This document shows, one piece after another, positions 46,219-57,702 of a DNA stretch of 64,000 nucleotides (position 1 is the stretch's first letter; each line of letters opens with the position of its first letter). Under the pieces are notes generated by a model. It searched no databases, was not told where the DNA came from, and saw nothing but the letters and a program-made list of their open reading frames with translations. Origin of the DNA: Galeopsis tetrahit. Its lineage: Eukaryota; Streptophyta; Magnoliopsida; Lamiales; Lamiaceae. The position numbers and the translations under genes are program-made. The stretch is taken from assembly GCA_963675135.1 (NCBI GenBank), contig OY776129.1, positions 60,017,028-60,081,027 on the forward strand, given 5' to 3'.

Positions 46219-47370
46219 GGGAAAATATCAATTTTGATCACTCAGTTTTACCTCTTTTTATATTTGGTCACCCACATTTAGTCACTATCAAAATTGGTCA
46301 CCCAGTTATTATTTTCTATCAAAATTGATCACTCTGTTGGTCAATCTGTCATTGACTAACGGAGAAAGAGTTTTGAGCGTGAAATTTCTCAAAATCTAGA
46401 TTAAAAAATTCCCATGCATCTTCCAGAATTCCAGAAGCAATAATGAAACATGTGCAAAAATATTTATAACATGTCAGAAGGAATTCTGATGCATCTTCTA
46501 CATCTTCTAGTGGTTTACTTTTTATTTTATAGATAATTAGGAAATGAGAAACTCAAGAGATAGAAATTTATTTCAATTAATTTAAAATGCCAATTGTTTA
46601 ACATTTCAAGAAATCTGCAATAATGATCTTAATAGAAAAATATTTAGAACGAAAAATAAGTTTATGAAATTTTCTTGAATGAATAATTTTAGAAATCTCT
46701 TTACAATTAATCTTCACCACAAATTATGCTCCAATAATTATAAATTGGGAAATGAATTGAAATAAGTTTATATCTCCAATTATTATACAAATTCAATATG
46801 AAACCAAGAATTGAAAAACAGAGTACAATTGTTAAAAAAAAAAACCAAGTACAAAGTTTCATTCTATCTCTTGAGTTTCTCATTTCCTGTAAAATAAAAA
46901 TAAAAAGTAAATCAACAACAAATGAATTCATAATCGAGTTAAATAATTATTAAAAACTTACTTAAATTTTTTGACTACTTTGAATCACGTTCTCGAAAGT
47001 AAACCAACAACAAATGAATTCATAATTGAGTGCATGGGAATTCTTTCTGATCAACGATAAATATAATGAAAATTCCTTCTAATATAAGATAAATATAATA
47101 AAATAATTTTGTCATAATAAAACTTAAAACATAAATTGAAATAAGAAATAATGTATAATGTATAATTTTTGTGATTGACTAAGATTCTATGTGTATTTTT
47201 TCACGCTCCGGTAGGTTTCACATGTTTCATTAGTCAATGACAGATTGACTAACGGAATGATCAATTTTGATAGAATATAATAAGTGAGTGACCAATTTTG
47301 ATAGTGACTAAATGTGGGTGACCAAATATGAAAAGAGGTAAAACTAGGTGACCAAAATTGATATTTTCCC
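46219..47370. mobile_element. Mutator-like element A, non-autonomous, 9-bp TSD
   Basis: 1152 bp. The left end GGGAAAATATCAATTTTGAT and the reverse complement of the right end agree for about 140 bp, through CACCCACATTTAGTCACTAT to the GTCAATCTGTCATTGAC region. The flanking duplication TTTACATAA (46210-46218 and 47371-47379) is perfect. Long terminal inverted repeats with a 9-bp duplication define Mutator-like elements. The interior has a secondary inverted repeat (GAGAAACTCAAGAGATAGAA at about 46546, its complement near 46860). No coding region. Confidence 0.88.
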
Positions 47371-47395
47371 TTTACATAATTATATGAATTATTTT

Positions 47396-48717
47396 GGGAA
47401 AATATCACTTTTGATCACTGAACTTTACTACTTTTCACATTTGGTCACCCACATTTTATCACTATCAAAATTAGTCACTCACTTATTCTTTCTCTATCAA
47501 TTTTGATGCTGCTGTTAGAGAATCCGTCATTTACTAACGGAGAAAAGTTTTGAGTAACTCTAAACTCCCAAACCACAATAGAATAGAAGTGATTTTGAGT
47601 TTGTACGAAGAACTGAAAATGTCTAAAAGGAAGTGAGACTGCAAGTGAATAAAGATGCTGCACAAAAATGGGATAATGCAATATGCCATAAAATCAAGTT
47701 GACACTACAAAAAAAATATGAAGACAAAAAAATATGAAGGAAGCAGCTGAATGCATTCCTATGAAATCAGATGATTAGCATTTTCAAATCAGGGGACCAA
47801 TCATGCAGTTGTAGGAGATGAGATTTAACAAGGATCCCTGGTAAACATGTTATTTCAGCCATCTGGTGTAGAGATGAGCAACCAGAGTATTATGTACACC
47901 CTTTTTACAGTGTGGAGAGGCATTTAAGGAAGCATATACACATTCTATTTTAGAGATCATTTTTTATTTTATAGGTTGTGCAATCATCAAGAGTACATAA
48001 TCCAATTATTGTGAAAGGAGGAGTGAATTACATCAGTATGTCAAATCTAGCTATTTACATAGGAAAGAGTGACAGTGATTCATCAAAATGACCAAGGAAA
48101 ATACCAAAGGAAAAACATGTGAGAGTGATGACAAGACAAATTAGTTAGATTGTGGTGGTAATGTACTAGTTATGTACTCTGTTTTTATAATTATGGTGCG
48201 TAGTTCAATGGTTTATAATTATTGTATTCACTGTGGTTGAAAATTATTTAGACTTGCTTTTGTACTCTGTTTTTCAGACTTTTTTGAATAATATTTCAAT
48301 TACTGATTTTCATATTGAATTTGTATAATGATTGGGAATAAAAACTTATTTTAAAATATTTAATTATTCGAATTTATTTCCCCATTTATACTTATTGATA
48401 ATGTATTCTTAACCCACAAAAGTAATATTAATTGAAGATAAATTCAGTAAAATTTAAAAAAAAATGGGTTTGGGGATTTAGGGTTAAGGACTTAAGGAAT
48501 TAAAAGAGGGAAAATAAAAGTTGGCGCTCAAAACCTTTTCTCCGTTAGTAAATGACGGATTCTCTAACAGCAGCATCAAAATTGATAGAGAAAGAATAAG
48601 TGAGTGACCAATTTTGACAGTGACGAATAAGTGAGTGACCAATTTTGATAGTGATGAAATGTGAGTGATCAAATGTGAAAAGTGTTAAAGTTCAGTGACC
48701 AAAAGTGATATTTCCCC
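47396..48717. mobile_element. Mutator-like element B with transposase relic, 9-bp TSD
   Basis: 1322 bp, 25 bp to the right of element A. The left end is GGGAAAATATCACTTTTGAT; the reverse complement of the right end is GGGGAAATATCACTTTTGGT. Flanks AATTATTTT (47387-47395 and 48718-48726) are identical. The terminal repeats are about 160 bp and the right one carries an extra 32-bp duplication (GAATAAGTGAGTGACCAATT twice). It contains the remnant described next. Confidence 0.88.
47768..47953 (+). pseudogene. MULE transposase C-terminal relic (SWIM zinc finger)
   Basis: The frame reads GDQSCSCRR, then a TGA at 47819-47821, then DLTRIPGKHVISAIWCRDEQ and PEYYVHPFYSVERHLRKHIH, ending TAG at 47951. 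Cys-x-Cys then x(n)-Cys/Gly-x-His followed by an ISAIW..PE.YV...YS.E.YLR-like stretch is the conserved SWIM finger and tail of MuDR-type transposases; here one zinc-binding Cys (in IPCKH of relatives) is Gly. Downstream in-frame basic pieces near 48086-48147 (PRKIPKEKHVRVMTRQ) may be the GRPKK-like tail after an intron. The catalytic domain is gone. It shows that element B derives from an autonomous MULE. Confidence 0.75.
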
Positions 48718-48771
48718 AATTATTTTTAAAAAAATGTATTAGTTGTTACTTGTTCAAACTTCAATGTATTA

Positions 48772-49054
48772 CTTCCCTCCGTTCCGTAATTATTTTCACA
48801 TAGTCCTTTTTAAAACGTCTAAAATTACTTTCACATCCTTAAAATGGAAAACCATTTATATACTCCACCCTCACAATATTCTCAAATTTACACAAATGTC
48901 ATCACTTTTTCTTCACACATATCCAAAAGTCAACTCAATTCTTTACTTTATACATAAAGGTTTATAAAATTACCCCTCAAAATTCCCCACTAAATTCATT
49001 TTTCTTATTTCGCGTGTCATTTCACATGTGAAGATAATCATGGGACGGAGGGAG
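48772..49054. mobile_element. Stowaway-type MITE next to the copia element
   Basis: Flanked by TA (48770-48771 and 49055-49056). The left end is CTTCCCTCCGTTCCGTAATT; the right end is ATCATGGGACGGAGGGAG. Interior motifs (CTCACAATATTCTCAAATTT, AAAATTACCCCTCAAAATTC) are shared with the MITE at 38569. Confidence 0.8.
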
Positions 49055-49059
49055 TATTT

Positions 49060-49300
49060 TGTTAATATTATTCATAAGCCTACATGTTTATTAGTATACG
49101 AATAGCCTTAACAAATATCAAGTGGGAACATTCTAGAATAGAATTAGTTAGAAGAGGTTACTTAACCTCCAAGCTAGTATAATAGCGGTTACCCATCCAG
49201 CTCTGTGTATAAATAGTCACACCACAAATGTGAAACTGTAATTCAACTTTACAATTCATTTTCTCAGTTTTAAAATTCTTGTTAGTGTTAATCTTCAACA
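49060..49300 (+). repeat. 5' LTR of the copia element
   Basis: Begins TGTTAATATTATTCATAAGC and ends ATCTTCAACA. A TATAAATAG TATA box lies at about 49207, followed by a pol II start region. Confidence 0.95.
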
Positions 49301-49415
49301 TGGTATCTTAGAGTCGATTACATGTTCTTCATGATTTCTGCGTTGATGCATTATTCCAGTTTTCAATTCCTCTTCTTATTCTAAAATCTTCAATCCTCAT
49401 ATCTCTTCGATCATC

Positions 49416-52400
49416 ATGTCTACCTCAAACATCTCTAATTCATCTAATTCCTCATCTCTTCCTCGGTTCATTGTTCTGAGCATTCGTCTAGATCAAAACA
49501 ATTATACTTTCTGGAGATCTCAGATCCTCGCTACTGTTAATGCGCATGGATTTGAAGATGTTTTACTGTGTGAATCAAATGATGTTCCACAAGTTGATGT
49601 ATCGGATGATAATTCGGTTTTTTGGCACAGACGTGACCAATTTCTCTTAAGCTGGATGTTAAGCTCAATCTCAGAATCAATGCTCGGTCATGCCAGTCGC
49701 TGTGTTCATGCTTTTCAGGTATGGAATGTGTTCGATGAATTGTTCCGGTCTCAATCAGGTGCTCGTGCGATGAGTCTTCGTCTTGAACTCCAAACATTGA
49801 AGAAAAATGATTTGTCAATTGATGATTATATCCTTCGGATGCGAATGAATGTTGATGGACTGGAAGCTGCAGGTCAACCGATCACGGATGATGATTTGGT
49901 TTTGTATATCCTCGCTGGTCTGGGACCAGAGTTTGATGAAGTAGTGGTCAGTTTAACTACGCGCAGCAGTATTCCAAGTCTTGCGGAGGTGCACTCCATT
50001 CTTCATACTCATGAGATGCGCATTCAACATTTTAATACAATGCAACAATTCTCATCAGTAAGATCTAGCAGCAGCTCCTCTGTTTCCCCTACTCCTACTG
50101 CTCATGTGGCTCAGCGTGACACTCGATCTCAAGGACGTGGTCACGGCCGATCTGCGTTTGGAGGAAAACCTCGCATTGTTTGTCAGTTATGCGGGAAGAA
50201 TTATCATATAGCTTCAAAGTGCTACAAACGCTTTGATACTTCTTTTCATGGCCTCGATCCATCTCAGAATCGTCCAAATCCTCGCATACCACCTAATGAG
50301 TTTCAACCTCAGGCCAATGTTGCTCACTCCCTGCCGTTCTCTCAGTTCCAGCCACAAGCTAATTTCACTTATTACCAAAACAGGTCAGCTCCTTATCCTT
50401 CATACACTCAGACTAATGTCTCTTCTTTTCCATCGTCCTCAGCATCTCCCTCGACTTCCTCCGAAGGTAGCAATGATTGGTTTGTTGATAGTGGAGCATC
50501 ACACCACATTACCTCTCAACTTGAGAATCTGCAGCTAAGCACCCCTTACCAAGGTAATACTCACCTTGTAGTTGGTAATGGTTCTAGTGAAAATATTAAA
50601 CACACCGGTTCATTGAAATTGCCGTGTATACTTAATTCTCGACATGTCGTTCTAAATAATGTGTTGCATGTTCCTGACATTACGAAGAATTTACTAAGCA
50701 TATCACAATTTCTGAAGGACAATCATGCAATCATTGAATTTCATCATGACTGTTGTTTTGTTAAGGAGGCAACAACAAACAAGGTTCTTCTGAAGGGTGT
50801 CCTTAAGGATGATCTGTACCAACTGGAATTCAATAAAGCTGAAGGCTCCTTTAGCTCATCTCATACTTTTGAGTGTAATAATGTTTCTAGTAGTAATAAT
50901 GAGATCTGTAAACTGTGGCATTACAGACTAGGTCATCCATGTGGTGATACACTTGCTAGAGTTCTTCATAGTTTGAGTATTCCTTGTGTTCGGAATTCTG
51001 TCTCGTTTTGTGATAGTTGTATGTTGGGGAAAATGCATCAACAGTCGTTTAAATCTGTTGTCCATCGTACTTGTACTCCTTTGGAATTAATACATATGGA
51101 TGTTTGGGGTCCTGCTTCAGTTTTATCTTCAGATGGCTTCAAATACTATCTTCTACTTGTTGATGATTTTACACGGTATTCTTGGTTGTTTCCACTACGA
51201 TTGAAATCTGAAGTAGCAGTCATTGTATCTCAGTTTATTAACATGGTGGAAAGACAGTTTGGTTTGAAAATTAAGGCGTTTCAATGTGACATGTGTCGAG
51301 ATTTGGGAATATCTCTACACCACTCTTGCCCCCACACGCATCAACAAAATGGTTTAGTTGAGCGTAAGCATCAACATGTGGTCAAATTGGGCTTGGCAAT
51401 GCTTGCTCGTAGCCAATTACCAATGAAATTTTTGTGGAATGCTTTCAAAACTGCTGCTTATCTCATAAATCTCCTACCATCACCTACTCTTCGTAACTCA
51501 TCTCCATACATCCTTCTTTTTCGATCATCTCCGTCCTTATCGCATCTTAGAGTGTTTGGGTGCTCTTGTTACCCGTTCCTTCGGCCATACAATACATCCA
51601 AACTTCAATTCTGATCCACAAAATGTATATTCATTGGTTATAGCTCATCACACAAGGGGTATCTATGTTTGCATCCTTCGGGGAGGGTATTTACATCTCC
51701 CACAGTTGAATTCAATGAGAGTGAATTTCCTTATGCATCCCTTTTCTCCTCCTCTTTCCCAAAATCTCAATCTAGTATCCTCACCTCTCCTGATTACATT
51801 TCAGGACTTGCTCCTCCACAGTACTCAGCTCCCTCTCTCACCAATCCTTCTCCAAATATTTCATCTCCAAACTCTCTTCCAAACACTTCACCTATATCCA
51901 ATATACAACTCCCTCCACTGTCCCCTGTTTCCAACAGCCCTGTTCCCTCTCCTATTCCAGCCTCTACTGAAAACACTCATAGGATGATCACCCGCTCGAA
52001 AAATGGTATTGTTAAGCCCAAAGTTTTTGCTGCAAATTTGGTCTCCCCTCTCGCTGAACCGGATAATGTGTCACAAGCATTGGTGATTCCACATTGGAAG
52101 AAAGCCATGGAGGATGAGTACAGTGCCTTGGTTGCAAAGGGAACATGGAAGTTGGTTCCTCGATCGAATGATATGAATGTTATTACGACCAAGTGGTTGT
52201 TCAGGGTTAAATTCAACAAGGATGGAACGATAGAAAGATACAAAGCCCGGCTGGTGGCACGAGGTTTCCAACAAACTGCAGGAGTAGACTATTTTCATAC
52301 CTATAGTCCGGTGGTCAAATCGATTACTCTTCGTATTGTATTTTCGATTACTGTTACGAAAGGGTGGTGCATCCAACAAGTGGATATAAACAACGCTTTT

Positions 52401-53609
52401 CTGAATGGGGATATACAAGAAAGAGTGTTTATTCATCAACCGGAGGGATTTCAAGACCCTTCACGACCAGCTCATGTATGCCAGCTTGTTAAAGCTTTGT
52501 ATGGATTGAAGCAGGCGCCCAAGGCCTGGTATGACAAGCTAAAAGGGTTCCTGGTGTCATATGGCTTAGCTCATTCCACCTCGGACAGCTGTTTATTCTT
52601 TAAATCAGATCATGGCAAATTGTTGATAGTCTTGGTATATGTCGATGACATTCTCATTGCGGGGGATGATGCTCAGACCGTGAATCATCTCATCACTCAG
52701 CTCAATGACAAATTCTCTCTAAAGCATCTTGGCATTATCAATTACTTTCTTGGCATTGAAGCTCAGGCTACTCCTTCCTCAATCACTCTCACACAAACCA
52801 AATACATCAAAGATATCCTATCCAAAGCTGATCTCACAAACTGTACACCTTGTCCTACACCCATTTGTCCAAACTCCAAGCTCTCACTTTCCGATAACAA
52901 CCCCTTCTCCAATCCTTCCCTCTATCGTAGTGTTGTTGGCTCTCTCCAATACCTCACCATTACCCGTCCCGATATCTCGTTCAGTGTCAATAAACTCTCT
53001 CAATTCCTTAATGCACCAACAATGAATCACTGGAAAGCATGTAAGCGGGTCCTAAGGTATTTGAAGGGCACACTAACTCTTGGTTTATTATTTTCCCCTG
53101 TTCTTGATTTCAGGTTAGAAGGTTTTTCGGATGCGGACTACGCTGCTAATATTGACGATCGACGCAGCACCTCCGGTTACTGCATTAAGCTTGGATCGAA
53201 TCTGATCAGTTGGTGTTCGCGAAAGCAAGGGGTCGTGGCACGAAGTAGCACCGAAGCAGAATATCGTGCATTGGCTGTTGCGGCTACTGACATCTTATGG
53301 ATTAACACACTCTTCTCCGAACTACGTCTTCCGTTGCTCAAAACTCCGATATTATGGTGTGACAATCAAGGTGCAATCACATTAGCCTTTAACCCGGCCT
53401 TTCATTCCAGAACTAAGCATATCGAAATTGATGTTCACTTCATTCGGGAAAAAGTCCAATCAAATCAACTCGACGTCCGATATGTTCCGACGGATTCTCA
53501 GCCTGCGGACATTCTCACTAAACCATTATCCCCGATGAGGTTTCATACACTGGGCAACACTCTTGGCCTGGGTTCCTCTGGAGGTCCATTGTCGTCCAGA
53601 GCATGTTAA
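49416..53609 (+). pseudogene. Copia gag-pol polyprotein, one nonsense codon and an integrase deletion
   Basis: A single frame of 1397 codons. Gag (UBN2-type) is at residues 10-220. The zinc knuckle CQLCGKNYHIASKC is near residue 254. The protease active site WFVDSGASHH is at 355. The GAG-pre-integrase motif HYRLGHP follows, then integrase (IHMDVWGP; QCD near 51286; NGLVERKH). Reverse transcriptase (KARLVARGF, YVDDILIAG) and RNase H (FSDADYAANIDDRRSTSGYC, STEAEYRAL) come last. The order protease, integrase, reverse transcriptase is diagnostic of Ty1/copia. A TGA at 51612-51614, at the end of the integrase core, interrupts the frame, which otherwise continues unchanged. In the integrase, the stretch that normally follows the second catalytic Asp (Gly-Gly-Glu and about ten more residues) is missing. 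The copy is thus probably inactive despite its youth. Confidence 0.92.
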
Positions 53610-53844
53610 TATTATTCATAAGCCTACATGTTTATTAGTATACGAATAGCCTTAACAAATATCAAGTGGGAACATTCTAGAATAGAATTAGTTAGAAGAG
53701 GTTACTTAACCTCCAAGCTAGTATAATAGCGGTTACCCATCCAGTTCTGTGTATAAATAGTCACACCACAAATGTGAAACTGTAATTCAACTTTACAATT
53801 CATTTTCTCAGTTTTAAAATTCTTGTTAGTGTTAATCTTCAACA
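53604..53844 (+). repeat. 3' LTR of the copia element
   Basis: Same length as the 5' LTR, with one substitution. The polyprotein stop TAA (53607-53609) lies within its first six bases. Confidence 0.95.
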
Positions 53845-53849
53845 TATTT

Positions 53850-56296
53850 ATCGGTTGTTCTCAGCTTTTCATTAAAAATATTAATTGTGCCAAAATTGCA
53901 CCGTGTTGTTACTATTTTCCAATTACTATATATCTGGTCCTTTACGAGATACAAAGAAGATTTATTTCTACCGATTTTTTCGTAATTCTTTACTTGTTAT
54001 AGATTTGATCATAGGATTGTTAACTCCATCGAATTTTATAATTCTTTACTTGTTACATACTTTAAAAGGATTCACACATTTGATTTAATAAAATAAAAAT
54101 CTCGATGGAATAAAAAGAAATGAGATAATCAACTTTATATAATCCCATGGGCCAGATCAACTAATGGAGTAATAAATTTGTACTATGTTTCAAATCAATT
54201 TTCACACTTATCTAAGAAAAAAAAATTAAGTAAATGATGCGTCCAAATCAAACTCATAACAAAATTGCAAAACAAACCTCAAATTGATTGATGAAAATGA
54301 CATTGCTCGGAGTTGTCTCGCTATCAGCGCGTGCTCCAATACCTGCAGAACACAAGGATTCAATGCAATATGATGCTCAATATATGTGTATGAATGAGTG
54401 AAAGTGTGTACTTCAATCGTTAATATTCAGTTGTCAGCTCGTCTTTTTAAGTTAAATACTATGTTCTACCAGAATCGTTGTACGAATATTAGTCTAGTTA
54501 TGTGATAATGTATCATGTTCTGTGTTCATATATTATGTCTTACGTAAAATGATGTTGATAAAATGATAAAGGCGTACATGGGGAGGAAAATTCGTCTCTC
54601 CCAATCTCTCTCTAATAGAACGTCGAGATCCTTCTCTGACTTCCGTCCACGATTGACAAACTCGATCAATGACTTATCCCCCCATTCAAAACCTTTATCT
54701 AATCCATCCCCGCTTCTCCTTCAACTCCGAAAATGATGGTAGTTAGTTGGTGACACCTCATGAACTCTAACCACATAACTCACTTTTTTATGGGCTTTAG
54801 CCCAACTCTCGGTGAACCTACATAATCATGGGTTTGGGCCTCCGAGCACCATCCGCACCATCTTCTTAGAGTTGAGGCTCATGAGGTCTCGAGACCCATT
54901 TAGTCCAGAATATGTCTAATAACTTGACCATCGTCAAATAAATCACGGATGAGTTTATTCAGCTCCTCTCAAGAGAAGATAAGAACCAACTCAAACCATT
55001 TTTTTTGGGTCATTATCATCATGTCAATAGATTAATCAATATAAATAAAGAATAATACATAATTACAATACTTATGTATTAAATATCAAATGATAGTAAT
55101 ATTTTCTCGTACTCTTTATAGGACGATACATTTTATCCACATCAGTAAGAGTATTGTAGTTCTTTCAACTTTATTAAAATGATAAAGTAGATATATTGCG
55201 TTAGTGAAAATTTTTAGGGGTAAGAGTTGGGGGATATTTTAATTCATAAAACAGTCCCAAGTCCCAACCCAAAATATAACATAATTTGAAAATTAGCATG
55301 CCACTTTTTTTTTTTTTTTTTTTTCTTCCAGCTTTGGTGAGTATGCATGTGAGAGCCCATAAAAAGTAGGTAGCCCCATAGTTTTTAGTGCAAATTCTTC
55401 TTGCCTCCATTGGGCCGTCAAGTATCTGCTTTTGGGTAAATTACAGAAATATTTGTCTTGGTTTATCAAATTACCAAACAATCCCTAACTTTAAATATTG
55501 GAGCATCAAATGGTAATTTTTGGATAAGAAATATTTTTTAATTGATTAAGAAATGCAAAATTATTTCATTATTATGTATTCCACTTATTTATATTGTTTG
55601 GAATGTCTCGTAATTTTTCATCTCTCAATTAATCAAATTAACCTTTTTATCTGCTAATGAAATAGTTAGTAATATTTCTAATTATGATTTTCACACAAAT
55701 TTTGATGTTTAATATTATAATGGATAAAAAATTTATAAACTTGTTTTGCAATTTTTTTATGGTGAAGTTAATATAATGTTTTTTAAAATAATACTGTAAC
55801 ACATATGATTAAAAATATTCTACTCCCACCGTTCACTATATTTTTTTCCTTTTCCTTTGAATGTTTTAATTAAAAATATAATAAAATAATCCATATAGCA
55901 GTAGTAAAAGTGATGTGATTATAATAAAATTAATATTTCGTGTGATAAAGAAATATTACTCCATCCATTCCATTGTTCTTTTATACTCAAAATTTTGTTC
56001 CTAATTATTTGTACTTTTAAAGCATTTTCACCTTATTTTTTTGTCAATTTATCTCCATCCATATTTTTTTTTCATATCTTTACTATATTAATATATAATG
56101 GAGTATGTAAGAAAATGAAGATTGGAGGGATAAAATCTCCCTGTTATACTTATAGGGAGTTGAGTTTGCTTATGTGTCGTCTTTCTGGTTAATTTTACCT
56201 ATGTGTCGTCTTTCGATTGATTTTGCCTAAATTATCAATATCAATTATTTAATATCAATTTTAATGTTACTGATTGATTTTACATAAATAATTCAA
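53850..56296. other. Intergenic region
   Basis: No gene supported. Bases 54240-54900 are less AT-rich, with patches such as CTCTCCCAATCTCTCTCTAA, and look like a decayed transposon. A run of T is at 55303-55324. Unpaired Stowaway-like ends occur at 55831 (TACTCCCACCGTTCACTA) and 55958 (TACTCCATCCATTCCATT). Confidence 0.5.
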
Positions 56297-57308
56297 GGGA
56301 AAATATCAATTTTGGTCACCCAATTTTACCTCTTTTCATATTTGGTCACCCACATTTAGTCACTATCAAAATTGGTCACTCACTTATTATATTCTATCAA
56401 AATTGATCATTCCGTTAGTCAACAATCTGTCATTGACTAACGGAGAAAGAGTTTTGAGCTCAAAATTGGTCACTCACTTATTATACAAATTCAATATGAA
56501 ATCAAGAATTGAAAAACAAAGTACAATTGTTCAAAAAAAAACCAAAGTACAAAGTTTCATTCTATCTCTTGAGTTTCTCATTTCCTGTAAAATAAAAAGT
56601 AAACTAACAATGAGTTAAATAATTATTAAAAACTTACAAATTTTTTTGAGTACCAGCAAGTTGATTGAATCACGTTCTCCAACAACAAATGAATTCATAA
56701 TTGAGTTATTGAGTTAAATAATTATTAAAAATTTACTAAATTTTTTTGACTACTCAGCAATTGATTGAAACACGTTCCATGCATGAGAATTCTTTCTAAT
56801 CAAGGATAAATATAATGAAAATTCCTTCTAAAAGATGATGAGAATTCCTTTTGACCTATTAATTTCTTTTGATCTATAAGATAAATATAATAAAATAATT
56901 TTGTCTTAAAAAAACTTAAAACTTAAATTGAAATAAGAAATAATTTATAATTTTTGTGATTGATTAAGATTCTTCAATGGGTATTTTTTCATGCTCCAGT
57001 CGTTTGTTTCATTAGTTCAAGAAGATGCGTTTGTTTCATTAGTTTTAGAAGATGCATCAGAAGAAGTTTTTAACGTTTTGAAAATTTTGAGCTCATTCAT
57101 TAATTCTAGAAGATGCATCAGAAGTTTTTAACGTTTTGAAAATTTTGAGCTCAAAACTCTTTTTCCGTTAGTCAATGACAGATTGACTAACGGAATGATC
57201 AATTTTGATAGAATATAATAAGTGAATGACCAATTTTGATAGTGACTAAATGAGGGTGACCAAATATGAAAAGAGGTAAAAGTGGGTGACCAAAATTAAT
57301 ATTTTCCC
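56297..57308. mobile_element. Mutator-like element C, non-autonomous, 9-bp TSD
   Basis: 1012 bp. The left end is GGGAAAATATCAATTTTGGT with the matching inverted right end (reverse complement GGGAAAATATTAATTTTGGT). Flanks ATAATTCAA (56288-56296 and 57309-57317) are identical. The terminal repeats and part of the interior (AATCAAGAATTGAAAAACAA, CATTCTATCTCTTGAGTTTC) are shared with element A, so both are sister deletion copies of one family. An internal segment containing TCTAGAAGATGCATCAGAAG is repeated near the right end. Confidence 0.88.
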
Positions 57309-57317
57309 ATAATTCAA

Positions 57318-57702
57318 TATATATTGAAATTTAATTCACCTATATACTAATAGGCATTTCAAAGATTATTTTGTATATTAATTAAAGGTTATATCAAGAA
57401 TTTTCACGCTTCTCAATTTTTTCTGATTTTTAGCGTGGGTGCTCACCTAGTAGCCAATAATAGTCAGTCCGGTAAATAGCTAAAAGGATTCGCCATTGCT
57501 ACTCTCTTGATTTTTAAATCTCTCTCTCTGTCTGTACTAGACAAAATCTTGTCAATTTGAAATTTGAAGCAATGTCTCATCCCGCACCAGAATACCAGCT
57601 AAAGATTTGACCTTTCTTCTTTTCACAACTCACCTAGTAAGTATCGCTCACTTTCTTCAAATAAAAATGCCTTCTTGATTCAGTTGTGTTTCCAAAACAA
57701 AA
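57318..57702. promoter_or_regulatory. Upstream region of the ATL gene
   Basis: 385 bp between the Mutator-like element and the ATG. It contains a CTCTCTCTCTGTCTGT pyrimidine stretch at 57520-57535 and leader-like sequence. No clear TATA box was picked out. The transposon insertion lies close enough to affect the promoter. Confidence 0.5.

Larger units (their letters stand above)
49060..53844 (+). mobile_element. Ty1/copia LTR retrotransposon, recent insertion
   Basis: 4785 bp with two 241-bp LTRs (49060-49300 and 53604-53844), TG..CA borders, and a 5-bp target duplication TATTT (49055-49059 and 53845-53849). The two LTRs differ at only one position that I could find (CAGCTCTG versus CAGTTCTG). 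A primer-binding site complementary to the initiator tRNA-Met type (TGGTATCTTAGAGTC, with a small difference from the usual TGGTATCAGAGC) begins at 49301. No convincing polypurine tract was seen before the 3' LTR. The internal region encodes one polyprotein. Confidence 0.95.
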
